Below the pieces are notes generated by a model, which was not told the DNA's origin, did not search any database, and saw nothing but the letters and a program-made list of their open reading frames with translations. A stretch of 64,000 nt of DNA from Christiangramia gaetbulicola (GTDB lineage Bacteria; Bacteroidota; Bacteroidia; Flavobacteriales; Flavobacteriaceae): positions 682,001 through 746,000 of the forward strand of contig NZ_QBKQ01000001.1 in the NCBI RefSeq assembly GCF_003054225.1. The letters run 5' to 3'. Positions 44,075 to 53,439 of the stretch are shown here, piece after piece. Position numbers and translations under genes: made by a program. Within the stretch, counting starts at the first letter, position 1, and every line of letters starts with the position of its first letter.

Positions 44075-45038
44075 AGGACAAATATCTCAATTCATTGAGA
44101 AATATTATTTACACTTTAACGCAGCGGCATTAGTAGATGCGGCCAAAGATTACGAAAAACAACTGGAGAACGGCTCAAAGATGCTGGTTTCCCTTGCCGG
44201 TGCGATGAGTACCGCAGAGCTTGGGAAGATCTTTGCAGAAATGATTCGCCAGGATAAAGTTCATATCATTTCCTGTACGGGTGCAAACCTGGAGGAGGAT
44301 GTAATGAACCTGGTTGCGCATTCACATTATAAAAGAGTTCCTAACTATCGTGACCTTACTCCACAGGAGGAATGGGATCTATTGGAAAAGGGACTTAATC
44401 GTGTGACCGATACCTGTATTCCTGAAGAAGAAGCTTTCAGAAGAATCCAGGAGCATATCTTCAAGATCTGGAAAGATGCTGAAGAAAAAGGAGAACGCTA
44501 TTTTCCGCATGAATTCCTGCACAAACTGCTTTTAAGCGGAGTAATGGAAGAGCATTATGAAATAGATCTTAAAGATTCATGGATGTATGCTGCAGCCGAA
44601 AAGAACCTGCCAATGGTAGTTCCGGGCTGGGAAGACTCAACGCTTGGTAATATTTTCGCCTCTTATGTATTGAAAGGTGAATTAAAAGCCAGCACGATGA
44701 AGTCTGGTATCGAGTATATGACTTTCCTTGCCGACTGGTATACTGAAAACTCAAAAGAAGGAATTGGATTCTTCCAGATTGGTGGAGGTATTGCCGGGGA
44801 TTTCCCTATTTGCGTGGTGCCAATGTTATACCAGGATATGGAAAGAACAGACACTCCTTTCTGGAGCTATTTCTGCCAGATCTCAGATTCAACCACCAGC
44901 TATGGATCCTATTCCGGAGCGGTTCCAAACGAGAAGATCACCTGGGGTAAATTAGACATCAATACTCCAAAACATATCATAGAAAGTGACGCGACTATAG
45001 TTGCTCCCCTTGTTTTTGCATATTTACTGGATATGTAA
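44067..45038 (+). CDS. Deoxyhypusine synthase-like protein
   Basis: 323 aa of the DHS fold. An NAD-site-like GGGIAGDF (239-246) and a WGK motif (ITWGKLD, Lys295) corresponding to the active-site lysine of eukaryotic DHS are present. Bacteria lack eIF5A, so the acceptor must differ; homospermidine synthase evolved from this family elsewhere. Its overlap with speB and place in the polyamine operon imply a reaction using putrescine or spermidine. Followed by a strong terminator. Confidence 0.8.
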   Translation: MSKGQISQFIEKYYLHFNAAALVDAAKDYEKQLENGSKMLVSLAGAMSTAELGKIFAEMIRQDKVHIISCTGANLEEDVMNLVAHSHYKRVPNYRDLTPQEEWDLLEKGLNRVTDTCIPEEEAFRRIQEHIFKIWKDAEEKGERYFPHEFLHKLLLSGVMEEHYEIDLKDSWMYAAAEKNLPMVVPGWEDSTLGNIFASYVLKGELKASTMKSGIEYMTFLADWYTENSKEGIGFFQIGGGIAGDFPICVVPMLYQDMERTDTPFWSYFCQISDSTTSYGSYSGAVPNEKITWGKLDINTPKHIIESDATIVAPLVFAYLLDM

Positions 45039-45062
45039 TTAACAAATAATTGCCATCAGTTG

Positions 45063-45107
45063 AAGCTGCTCAAAATTATAATTTGATTAATATTGAGCAG
45101 CTTTTTT
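45063..45107 (+). terminator. Rho-independent terminator of the polyamine operon
   Basis: AAGCTGCTCAA / TTGAGCAGCTT, an 11-bp perfect stem with a 19-nt loop, then T6. Lies 24 bp after the DHS-like stop. Confidence 0.85.
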
Positions 45108-45120
45108 ATTTTAAGACCTT

Positions 45121-45759
45121 ATGCAAAACTGGCCCATTTTCGCAATTGGCTTCTTAGCCCAACTTCTGTTTTCGGCCAGACTGATCTCGCAATGGTTCTT
45201 ATCTGAAAAATCTCAAAAAGTAGAAACTCCGGTCTTATTCTGGAAGCTCAGCCTGTTAGCATCCATCCTTCTATTTACTTACGGATATTTACGTGAAGAT
45301 TTTGCCATTATGCTTGGACAGTTCCTGATCTATGGCATTTATTGGCGTAATCTAAATCTTATGGGGGAATGGAAAAAAAGGAACATTTTCTTTAAAGCGC
45401 TTATTGTAATTTTCCCTTTTGCCATCGCTGCCTATATCCTGTTTTTTGGCTCTCTAACCTGGTCTGATGTACTTTTAAAGACCGACAATATTCCCGGCTG
45501 GTTGATAGGCCTGGGCATCCTCGCACAGATCGTTTATACCTCAAGGTTCTTTTACCAGTGGTATCATTCTGAAAAAACTCAGGAATCCTCTCTACCTATG
45601 GGTTTCTGGATCTTAAGCCTGATCGGTTCTATTCTATTATTTTCCTACGGAATATTCCGTCATGACCCTGTTTTGATCGCGGCGCATTTCTTCGGGGCGA
45701 TCATTTATATGCGGGACATGTACCTCCTGAAAAATACTAATAAGCAGGTGAAGGCTTAG
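45121..45759 (+). CDS. Tandem LAB_N (lipid-A-disaccharide synthase N-terminal domain) membrane protein
   Basis: 212 aa with six or so helices arranged as two LAB_N domains: FAIGFLAQLLFSARLISQWFLS.K in the first half and GLGILAQIVYTSRFFYQWYHSEK in the second. These domains resemble the part fused to LpxB-like enzymes; alone their role in lipid or glycan handling is not established. Its 3' end overlaps the opposing gene by 23 bp. Confidence 0.82.
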   Translation: MQNWPIFAIGFLAQLLFSARLISQWFLSEKSQKVETPVLFWKLSLLASILLFTYGYLREDFAIMLGQFLIYGIYWRNLNLMGEWKKRNIFFKALIVIFPFAIAAYILFFGSLTWSDVLLKTDNIPGWLIGLGILAQIVYTSRFFYQWYHSEKTQESSLPMGFWILSLIGSILLFSYGIFRHDPVLIAAHFFGAIIYMRDMYLLKNTNKQVKA

Positions 45760-47170
45760 CTTGCTTAAATAAATCCTTTACAAGAAAGAAAAATACGATC
45801 ACATATTCCATAGCGAGTAGCCACATACTTTCATTGTATTCAGGATTGGAATAGGCGTAGTAAGAAAGCATTACTACTACCGTCCATACAAGTACATACC
45901 TTATCCCTGTAAACAGGCTTAGAAGCAAAGGAATCGCCAGATACCATGGATGTACCGTAGTTGAAAGTAGCAGATAGGCGGTAACAGCAAGAAGCATGTT
46001 GGTTATAAGCTGTTTTGTATTTCGATATCTTCTGAAGAAGCTAAGACCAAGGATTATCAGAATCGTGATGATAGGCAGTACCTTCCCGGCAGTTTCAATA
46101 ATGTTATAGCCCTTTACCTGGAATCCGAACCAGCGCACGATATAGTAAATGCTGGCATTGAACTCGAATTTTCCAAACCACAGGCCTACGCTACTAAGAA
46201 AGTTAGAAACCACTTCTTCGGAATAAAAAGGAAGAAATGAAATAAGTACTGTTGAAATACAAACTACATAATATAACAGAAGTCTCCAGAAACCGTCCAT
46301 CCTTCGACTGCGCTCAGGATAACTAGTTTTTATGCTATTTATATTCTCATTTGATTGGTTTGTCCGGCTGAACGAAGTCGAAGCCTTAATAAAATACCTG
46401 AATAACAAAGGCAGGAACATCAGTGGCAATAGTTTAACCGAAACTGACATTCCTAATATAACTGCACTCCAAAACCACTTTCCCTTATGAAGTAAATAGA
46501 CCGAAAGCACCAGCAAAAAGACCATGACCGCTTCAAAATGAAGATTTCCGGTCATTTCAATAATGATAAAAGGATTCAGAATATACCAGAAGATCCGGTG
46601 TTCGGGAAGCCCCATGGAATTCAACAATTTTCTTCCGAAGATAAGTGTACCTATATCTGCCAGGATGATGAACAGCCTGAAAACGATAACAGACCCAAGA
46701 ATACTTGATGAAGATATCCAGCCTGCAACCGCAAAGATCAATTGATTAAGTGGAGGATAGTTTGAAAAATTACCAGCGCTTAAACTGCCCATTCCAGCGA
46801 TCAGTTCTCTTGCCTGTGGAATTTTAAAGTTTTCAAGACCTATCAACTCATCTGGAATGTATTGGTAAGGATTCCATCCGGCAGCGATCAATCTTCCATC
46901 CCAGATAAACCTGAAATAATCCTGGGAAAGATTCGGTAAAGCCAGAATAAAGACAAGCCGGAATATTATGGCCAGGCCAGTAAGTAGGCGCAGGTCGGTC
47001 TTTAGTATCTGAACCAGTTTAAAACTCAGGAAACATAAAGCAGCATAAAGGCTGATCAGTTTAAAGAAATCTGCCCTGTTCAAACCATATGCAAAAGAAA
47101 AATAGAAGGCGACACAGGAAAGTGCCAATAGAATTGGGATCTTATAAAGTTTAAATAATCTTAGATCCAT
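45737..47170 (-). CDS. Polytopic mannosyltransferase-like (GT87/DUF2029-type) membrane protein
   Basis: 477 aa with about 11-12 membrane helices and an early SQDYFRFIWDGRLIAAGWNPY that resembles the periplasmic catalytic Asp loop of lipid-linked-sugar transferases (GT-C fold). It would transfer a sugar from a polyprenyl-phosphate carrier. Residues about 263-290 are encoded by a palindromic genomic repeat inserted in frame (S.SFSRTNQSNE...YPERSRRM) within a loop between helices. Last gene of the long minus-strand run. Confidence 0.7.
   Translation of the reverse strand: MDLRLFKLYKIPILLALSCVAFYFSFAYGLNRADFFKLISLYAALCFLSFKLVQILKTDLRLLTGLAIIFRLVFILALPNLSQDYFRFIWDGRLIAAGWNPYQYIPDELIGLENFKIPQARELIAGMGSLSAGNFSNYPPLNQLIFAVAGWISSSSILGSVIVFRLFIILADIGTLIFGRKLLNSMGLPEHRIFWYILNPFIIIEMTGNLHFEAVMVFLLVLSVYLLHKGKWFWSAVILGMSVSVKLLPLMFLPLLFRYFIKASTSFSRTNQSNENINSIKTSYPERSRRMDGFWRLLLYYVVCISTVLISFLPFYSEEVVSNFLSSVGLWFGKFEFNASIYYIVRWFGFQVKGYNIIETAGKVLPIITILIILGLSFFRRYRNTKQLITNMLLAVTAYLLLSTTVHPWYLAIPLLLSLFTGIRYVLVWTVVVMLSYYAYSNPEYNESMWLLAMEYVIVFFFLVKDLFKQAKPSPAY
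46298..46387. repeat. Palindromic repeat element inside the mannosyltransferase-like gene
   Basis: Arms CTTCGACTGCGCTCAG (46302-46317) and CTGAACGAAGTCGAAG (46368-46383) are inverted copies (14 of 16) around about 50 bp. Elements with CTTCGACTNCGCTCAG ends are typical intergenic REP-like sequences of Bacteroidota. Here one is translated in frame. Confidence 0.7.
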
Positions 47171-47205
47171 TTAGGAGGGCTGGGTTTCAGCTAAAATAGA
47201 AAAAA

Positions 47206-48672
47206 TTATGCTCTCAGACTTTTAAAGAATACAAAGCCAAAACCGGTAAAAAGCATCAGGTGGAAAACCAGCAACCCGTAATCATTCAGTTTGAAAGCAC
47301 TCCAGATCGCAAATCCAAAATAAAGAAACAGCAGGCCTTCGATGATCAGGTTTTTCGAAAATTGGTTCGTAAGGTAACGGTTGCCTTTCCAGGAATCTTT
47401 AATGGAATTCACGTTGAATTTCGGAGTTCTGATAAATTCAGACCTCTTACCAAAATGACCTTCCAGCACGGCCAGCGAATTATGAACTGAAAAGCCCATT
47501 GCGATGGAAAAAAATGTAATGAACATCCCCACAAATTTGAAAAAGCTCTTTATTCCCTTTCCATGAATTTTAGTGTAGGCCACGTAGTAACATGCAAAAA
47601 AGATAAGCGTGCTAATAGCAAAACCTGCCAGCACATTGAAATACCAGGAAAAATCTGGATTGTTATGTTTTATGTACAACACAGGCACGCTCAATACCGC
47701 CAGTAAAAGCACGATAAGAAACATACTGGAATTCAATAAATGGAAAAAGCCATGGAACTTGGTCGAAAAAGAAACAGACCTGTCTTTTAACAGCTTCCCA
47801 TAGTTCTTTCTGAAATTCTCTGCCGCTCCCTTATTCCATCTGAATTGTTGACTCCTGGCGGCACTAATCACCACTGGAAGTTCGGCAGGAGTTTCCACAT
47901 TTTCAAGATATTTGAATTCCCACTTCTTCATCTGGGCGCGGTAACTAAGATCAAGATCTTCAGTAAGCGTATCTCCGCTCCAGTTCCCTGCGTCAAGAAT
48001 ACATTCCTTTCTCCAGATGCCCGCAGTTCCATTGAAATTGATAAAATTCCGGCCAAAATTTCTACCGGTTTGCTCAAGTATAAAATGAAAATCCAGGGCA
48101 AACGCTTGAATTCTGGTCAAAAGCGAATAATCTCTATTCAAATGACCCCAGCGGGTTTGCACCACCCCTATCTTCTCATTTTTAAAATATGGCAAGGTTT
48201 CCATCAGCCAGTTTTCACCCGGCACAAAATCGGAATCAAAGACCGCGATAAATTCTCCTTTAGCGATCTTTAGACCTTCTTTTAAGGCACCGGCTTTAAA
48301 ACCAGTTCTATTTTCACGTCTTATATGCTGAATATCAAGACCCTTTGATTGTAGGTCCTTAATAATTTCAGAGGTCTTTTCGATCGAATGGTCTGTGGAG
48401 TCGTCCAGAACCTGGATCTCAAGTTTATCTTTTGGGTAATTGACCCTGGCAATATTCTTCAGCAATCGCTCAACTACATAATATTCATTGTATAGGGGTA
48501 ACTGTATGGTGACCTGAGGCAATTCTTCCGTAGAAAAATCAAACTTTTCGGCATCATCGGTGGTTTTGGTCGCCTTTAGGTAATTTATAAGTAAATGAAG
48601 CTGGGAAAGGCTGTAAATGAAAATAACGAGTAAGGCAAGAGTATAAATTATGATTACCGCTAAATCTATCAT
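47206..48672 (-). CDS. Glycosyltransferase family 2, cellulose synthase-like
   Basis: 488 aa. N-terminal helix (about 3-28), then the GT2 domain: LPLYNEYYVVE (58-68), LDD (89-91), DSD (146-148), TED (237-239) and QQFRW (275-279), the complete processive D,D,D,QxxRW set. Several C-terminal helices follow. Its start overlaps the stop of the next upstream GT2 gene by 4 bp, so the two are coupled. Candidate glycosylation enzyme of the arsenosugar/lipid region; acceptor unknown. Confidence 0.85.
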   Translation of the reverse strand: MIDLAVIIIYTLALLVIFIYSLSQLHLLINYLKATKTTDDAEKFDFSTEELPQVTIQLPLYNEYYVVERLLKNIARVNYPKDKLEIQVLDDSTDHSIEKTSEIIKDLQSKGLDIQHIRRENRTGFKAGALKEGLKIAKGEFIAVFDSDFVPGENWLMETLPYFKNEKIGVVQTRWGHLNRDYSLLTRIQAFALDFHFILEQTGRNFGRNFINFNGTAGIWRKECILDAGNWSGDTLTEDLDLSYRAQMKKWEFKYLENVETPAELPVVISAARSQQFRWNKGAAENFRKNYGKLLKDRSVSFSTKFHGFFHLLNSSMFLIVLLLAVLSVPVLYIKHNNPDFSWYFNVLAGFAISTLIFFACYYVAYTKIHGKGIKSFFKFVGMFITFFSIAMGFSVHNSLAVLEGHFGKRSEFIRTPKFNVNSIKDSWKGNRYLTNQFSKNLIIEGLLFLYFGFAIWSAFKLNDYGLLVFHLMLFTGFGFVFFKSLRA

Positions 48673-49361
48673 TTAAAACTGTATTTAAAAATCCAACCAA
48701 GAATCTTCACGCCTGCAAAGATAGCACCTTTGATTGTTCCTGAAACTTTTGATACTCCAATCCTGTTCTTATAATGCACCGGCACCTCGGCGTAACTTAG
48801 GTTTTGTCGTAAAGCTTTCAACTGCATTTCAACTGTCCAGCCATAAGTTTTGTCCTCCATGTTAAGCTGAAGCAGTTTATCATATTTTATCGCTCTGAAG
48901 GGACCAAGATCTGTAAATCTTGAATTGAAGAATAGTTTCATCAACGTAGTGGCCAGTTTATTTCCAAAGATCTGCGGAGAGGTCATCGATCCATCTTCTC
49001 TCCATTCTGCAACCCTTGCTCCTACTACAAAATCTTTATCTTCCTGAAGAATAGGCTCAAGGATCTTATGCATTTCTTCAGGATAATCTGAATAATCCCC
49101 ATCCAGAAATACGATAATATCAGGTTTTTGATCCAGTTTCGAAATATAATCCATCCCTTTCAGGCAGGCATAACCATATCCTTTTTGAGGCTCATGAAGT
49201 ACCGTGGCTCCAGCATTTCTGGCATTCTGCTCGGTATCATCGGTAGAGTTATTGCTCACCACGATCACCTCATCTACAAATTCCGGAATTTCCCTGATCA
49301 CATAAGGGATGGATTCGGCTTCGTTAAATGCTGGGATTATTACCTTGACAACAGGAGGCAT
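48669..49361 (-). CDS. Glycosyltransferase family 2, dolichol-phosphate-mannose-synthase-like
   Basis: 230 aa from ATG 49361; a TTG four codons upstream is less likely. VIIPAFNEAESIPYVI at the N-terminus, VVSNNSTDDT, and FLDGDYSDYPEEM (DxD equivalent) define the fold. It ends in a short amphipathic/hydrophobic stretch (GAIFAGVKILGWIFKYSF) that may touch the membrane. Could load a polyprenyl phosphate with sugar for the adjacent membrane transferase. Overlaps the following GT2 gene. Confidence 0.82.
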   Translation of the reverse strand: MPPVVKVIIPAFNEAESIPYVIREIPEFVDEVIVVSNNSTDDTEQNARNAGATVLHEPQKGYGYACLKGMDYISKLDQKPDIIVFLDGDYSDYPEEMHKILEPILQEDKDFVVGARVAEWREDGSMTSPQIFGNKLATTLMKLFFNSRFTDLGPFRAIKYDKLLQLNMEDKTYGWTVEMQLKALRQNLSYAEVPVHYKNRIGVSKVSGTIKGAIFAGVKILGWIFKYSFK

Positions 49362-49420
49362 GGGGGTGTGCAAATTTCAGGTTTTTAAAGAGGTGCAAAA
49401 ATAAGCTAATTCCTTAGAAT

Positions 49421-51016
49421 CTAGTTGCTCTTTTGCTTGATGAGATCCAGCAGATCCACATTATCACCTAAAACAGCCTCTTCAGAAGATATCCTGTTCT
49501 TCTGCGATCCGTTTTCCAGTTTTAACACTCCGCGAGGACAAACCGCCGAACAAATTCCGCAGCCAACACAACTTGATCTTACAATGTTTTCGCCTTTCTG
49601 TGCATAGGCTCTTACATCTATCCCCATTTCGCAATAGGTAGAACAATTTCCACAGGAGATACACTGCCCTCCATTTGTGGTAATCCTGAATTTAGAAAAA
49701 AGACGCTGTTGCATCCCCAGAATTGCCGCCATAGGGCAACCAAACCTGCACCATACACGGTTACCAAAAATAGGATAGAAACCAGTTCCTATCACTCCGC
49801 TAAAAATTGAACCGATCAGGAATCCGTAAGCCACGCGTAAAGTTTCGGCATTAAAAAGAAATAGATTACTACCGCTCATATAATGAAAACCTATCAGTGA
49901 AATTATGATCACCAGGTAACCGATCGCTCCATATCGTGCATCCTTTTCCAGCTCTTCTCTTTTAAAATACCATATACCGGCAAAAAGCAAAGTAAGAAAG
50001 ACTCCTACTGCGATTAGAAATACATCCCGGTTCAACCAGTATTTATCTGCATCATAACCAAGATAAGAATAGATCACTGCCGTGGTCATAAGGACCACAA
50101 ATACCAGCACGCTATGAATTACCCAGCGCTCCACCTTCCAGGCAAAAAGACTTTTATCTGATAAATGTCGGTAAGGATCTCCGGCAGTTTCGGCCAGGCC
50201 ACCACAACCACAAACCCAGCTACAGTACCAGCGTTTACCGTATTTGTAGGTTAAAATCGGGGTAATTATAAAGATAGATGCGATCCCAAAAAACAATAGG
50301 ATCATACCAACTGTACCGGCAGAAATGAATTCATCTACCCGGTATTGCTCAAAATTATAATAGTTAAGCGGCCAGATATTCTTAAGATCGTAATATGGAA
50401 GCGAGAAACCTTTTCCGTTCAACCGCGCCATGAGTTCTGGTATTAGAAAAGCAAAAGCCGTTTGAAAAAACATGACCGAAACGGTCCTGAGCTTTTCATA
50501 GCGGTTGTGCCGATATTTCCACATGAACTTTACCCCGAAGGCAAGAATCGCAATGGTGTAAAGCGTTCCATAGACAAACCATTGGCTTGCCGGATTTCCA
50601 CTTAGAAGTTTACTAAATGGATCAAAAAGCGCAATCAACCCGGTATTATCCCCTTCAGCTCTTAAGCCAAGATATTGCGGATATAAATATAGAATAATAT
50701 AAAAACCCGTGAGGGAGATCCCTACCAGCCAGGCCAGGAAGCCTCGATTCGTCATGGACTTGAACCAGATACCATCATTTTTTATTCCCGGATGTTTATC
50801 TGCATAAGATGCTTTCGCAAACCAGACGATCCCTGCAAAAACAGAGATCAGCGAGATGCTAAGCCAGAGTGTTTTATTGGGAAAGTTTAGATTGAAAGTT
50901 GCCAGTAATAAAATAAAGAGCCCCGACATACCCAGTAATGTTGAGAGTTTCTGCTGAGTGTTCAGTGCACTGGGAGCGTCTCCCGTGAGTGACATATTAT
51001 GTTCTATTCTGCTCAT
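49421..51016 (-). CDS. NapH/NosR-type 4Fe-4S membrane polyferredoxin
   Basis: 531 aa with about ten helices. A CxxxCP pair (WCRFGCPM) and two C-terminal ferredoxin clusters are present: CISCGNCSTYC (452-462) and CVGCGICSAVC (483-493). Electron-transfer protein of the inner membrane. Starts one base into the stop of the FAD oxidoreductase gene, so these two are coupled and probably work as an electron-delivery pair. Confidence 0.85.
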   Translation of the reverse strand: MSRIEHNMSLTGDAPSALNTQQKLSTLLGMSGLFILLLATFNLNFPNKTLWLSISLISVFAGIVWFAKASYADKHPGIKNDGIWFKSMTNRGFLAWLVGISLTGFYIILYLYPQYLGLRAEGDNTGLIALFDPFSKLLSGNPASQWFVYGTLYTIAILAFGVKFMWKYRHNRYEKLRTVSVMFFQTAFAFLIPELMARLNGKGFSLPYYDLKNIWPLNYYNFEQYRVDEFISAGTVGMILLFFGIASIFIITPILTYKYGKRWYCSWVCGCGGLAETAGDPYRHLSDKSLFAWKVERWVIHSVLVFVVLMTTAVIYSYLGYDADKYWLNRDVFLIAVGVFLTLLFAGIWYFKREELEKDARYGAIGYLVIIISLIGFHYMSGSNLFLFNAETLRVAYGFLIGSIFSGVIGTGFYPIFGNRVWCRFGCPMAAILGMQQRLFSKFRITTNGGQCISCGNCSTYCEMGIDVRAYAQKGENIVRSSCVGCGICSAVCPRGVLKLENGSQKNRISSEEAVLGDNVDLLDLIKQKSN

Positions 51017-52305
51017 TATTCTGCTTCCTGTAAGTTATTCTTAAAACTTCTGAAGATCTCATCTTCGTGTCTATCATAAAATTCCGGATCAAAATTCGCC
51101 AGTTTCAGGTTGGCGAGAACATGATCAATTTTTCTATTCTTATTAAGCCATAGATCAATCACCTCCTGCCGCATTCGTATCCCAAAAGTATTTATGCCCA
51201 GGAATTCCCTGGTTTCAGTATCAAAAGCAATAGTAATTGCTTTCAGGCCAGACTCATGTTGCCAGTGAAAATGTTGTTCGTTCACCTTTGGTTCGGGCCA
51301 CACCCATCCATAGGTCTGATATTCGATATCAAAGAATTTAGCCGAATTGAACCAGTTTCCCGGTTGATAGGCGGTCCTTATTCCGGTTAAAGTTCTTGCC
51401 ATAGTTTCACCCATGATCCTGCCGGTATACCAGACAGCTTCCACGGGTTTCCTTGAACCAATAGCCTCTCTTTGCTGGGCACAATCTCCAATAGAATACA
51501 CATCAGAAATATTGGTTTCCAGAAATTCATTTACCAGGATCCCTCGGTCGGTTTCAAGTTGAGAATTCTTGAGAAAATCTATATTCGGCCTAACTCCTGC
51601 GCAAAGACCTACCAACTGGCATTCTATTTCCTCACCATCACTTGTTCTTACTGCTCTAACTCTTCCATTTTCATCTGAAAGGATCTTATCAAGTTCGGTA
51701 TTATGCCTTAGATCAACATGGTGTGATCTTATATGTTCTGAGATCATTTTAGCTTCTGGTAAGGGCAGTACGTTATTCCAGAAGGCCTGTTCCCTGACCA
51801 GGAAAGTAACTTCAATTTCCCTTTTTCTAAGCATTTCAGCCAGCTCGACACCTATTAATCCGCCACCTACGATCACGGCCTTTTTTGTATAAGCTGTATT
51901 TTCTTCCAGTTCTATCAGGTCCTGCTTGGAGACCAGTCCCTGTACACCTTTCAGATCTTCACCTTCCCAGCCAAACTTATTATAAACGGAACCTGTCGCA
52001 ATCACCAGTTTGTCATAATCCATGGAATCTCCTGTAGAAAACTGTAATTTCTTATTATCAAAATCGATTTTCTCAACCCAGGCTTTTTTTAATTCGATGC
52101 GATTCTTCTCCCAGAACCAGTCTTCATAAGGCTTCAAGTGATCCCATTTCATATGGCCCATATAAACATACATCAAAGCGGTGCGGGAAAAGAAGTAATC
52201 AGATTCACCTGAGATCACAGTGATCCTGTGGTCGGAAAGTTTACGGACATGCCTGGCGGCCGTGACCCCTGAAATTCCGTTCCCAATAATTACGATATGC
52301 TCCAT
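51016..52305 (-). CDS. Pyridine-nucleotide-disulfide-type FAD oxidoreductase
   Basis: 429 aa from ATG 52305; the frame extends to 52341 only through GTG. IVIIGNGISGVTAARHV (FAD Rossmann) and VIVGGGLIGVELAEML (NAD(P) Rossmann), then DVYSIGDCAQ. NADH-dependent flavoprotein of the NirB/rubredoxin-reductase type. With the adjoining 4Fe-4S protein it may feed electrons to the arsenic-reducing or radical SAM steps; that link is inference. Confidence 0.85.
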   Translation of the reverse strand: MEHIVIIGNGISGVTAARHVRKLSDHRITVISGESDYFFSRTALMYVYMGHMKWDHLKPYEDWFWEKNRIELKKAWVEKIDFDNKKLQFSTGDSMDYDKLVIATGSVYNKFGWEGEDLKGVQGLVSKQDLIELEENTAYTKKAVIVGGGLIGVELAEMLRKREIEVTFLVREQAFWNNVLPLPEAKMISEHIRSHHVDLRHNTELDKILSDENGRVRAVRTSDGEEIECQLVGLCAGVRPNIDFLKNSQLETDRGILVNEFLETNISDVYSIGDCAQQREAIGSRKPVEAVWYTGRIMGETMARTLTGIRTAYQPGNWFNSAKFFDIEYQTYGWVWPEPKVNEQHFHWQHESGLKAITIAFDTETREFLGINTFGIRMRQEVIDLWLNKNRKIDHVLANLKLANFDPEFYDRHEDEIFRSFKNNLQEAE

Positions 52306-52407
52306 TAATTTTTTATAATTTGGCAGAAGGCCAGACAGCACTTGAAGTAAAGTACGCTGAAAATAGCCAAAATGCCAAGCATATCAGGCATTTTATACCG
52401 AAAACAA

Positions 52408-53439
52408 ATGTTTGTCAAAACTCAATATCTGCTAGCCCGAACGATCGTTTTAATGATCGCCGCTTTGATATTGTCCTGCCAGGCAGAGATTCCTTCCAGG
52501 AAATTGAACGGTATAAGCCTGGTAGCTTCCAGGGACAGTCTTACCACCCAGCAAATTGAATCTCTAATTGCGGTAAACGCAAATTCTGTTGCCCTTATGC
52601 CTTTTGGGTTTTTAAGAGATACGGAGGATCCCGAACTCTATTTCAACCTGGAAAGACAATGGTTTGGGGAAAGGACCGAAGGTATAGAACAGGCCATTTT
52701 ATTATTAAAGAAAAAAGACCTGAAAATCATGGTAAAACCCCAGATCTGGATAAGAGGAGGAGAATTTACCGGTGACCTGGAATTCAATTCAGAGGCCGAC
52801 TGGAAAAAGTTTGAAAGATCTTACAGGGAATTCATATTGTTATATGCTAGGATCGCCGAAAAACATAAGGTGGAATTATTTTGTGTCGGAACTGAATTAT
52901 TCAATTTCGTAATGTCCAGACCTGAGTTCTGGGAGAGTCTAATTGCTGAAGTTCGAATGGAGTTTAAGGGAAAGATCGTTTATGCCGAGAACTGGGATAA
53001 GGTTGATAAAACTAACATATGGAGAGATCTGGATTATATTGGAGCAGACGCCTATTTCCCGCTGCATGATGCTGCCTCACCAAATAAAGATGAGATAAAA
53101 GATGGCTGGCAAAAGCATAAATCCATGCTTAAAGAGCTTTCATCTGAGTATCATAAACCTGTGCTTTTCACTGAATATGGCTATAGAAATATTGACCACT
53201 CTTTGAGAGAGCCATGGAATTCAGAAAGAAATATTTCTTCCATAAATCACAACCTGCAGGCAAAAGCACTGGAAAGTATCTATGAAGAATTCTGGGTCGA
53301 AAACTGGTTTGCGGGAGGTTTTCTCTGGAAATGGCACCAGCATGAAAATTCCGGCGGACTGGAAAATGACAGGTTCACTCCTCAGAACAAACCGGCGGAA
53401 AATACGGTTAAGGAATATTATGAAAAATTCAGGAACTGA
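52408..53439 (+). CDS. Glycoside hydrolase TIM-barrel lipoprotein (GH113-like)
   Basis: 343 aa from ATG 52408; the frame opens at 52372, but MFVKTQYLLARTIVLMIAAL then LSC gives the proper lipoprotein signal. Barrel motifs: MVKPQIWIRGGEFTG, LFCVGTELF (acid/base Glu), DYIGADAYFPL and PVLFTEYGYR (nucleophile Glu). Resembles GH113 beta-mannanases but the substrate is untested. It is a plus-strand intruder in the minus-strand run and overlaps the opposing gene by 11 bp. Confidence 0.72.
   Translation: MFVKTQYLLARTIVLMIAALILSCQAEIPSRKLNGISLVASRDSLTTQQIESLIAVNANSVALMPFGFLRDTEDPELYFNLERQWFGERTEGIEQAILLLKKKDLKIMVKPQIWIRGGEFTGDLEFNSEADWKKFERSYREFILLYARIAEKHKVELFCVGTELFNFVMSRPEFWESLIAEVRMEFKGKIVYAENWDKVDKTNIWRDLDYIGADAYFPLHDAASPNKDEIKDGWQKHKSMLKELSSEYHKPVLFTEYGYRNIDHSLREPWNSERNISSINHNLQAKALESIYEEFWVENWFAGGFLWKWHQHENSGGLENDRFTPQNKPAENTVKEYYEKFRN

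Noticed and set aside
44305-44315. Absence of the GGGVxK form as loss of the DHS active site
   Set aside because: The catalytic lysine of the family lies in the later WGK motif, which is present (Lys295), so the enzyme is not judged inactive.
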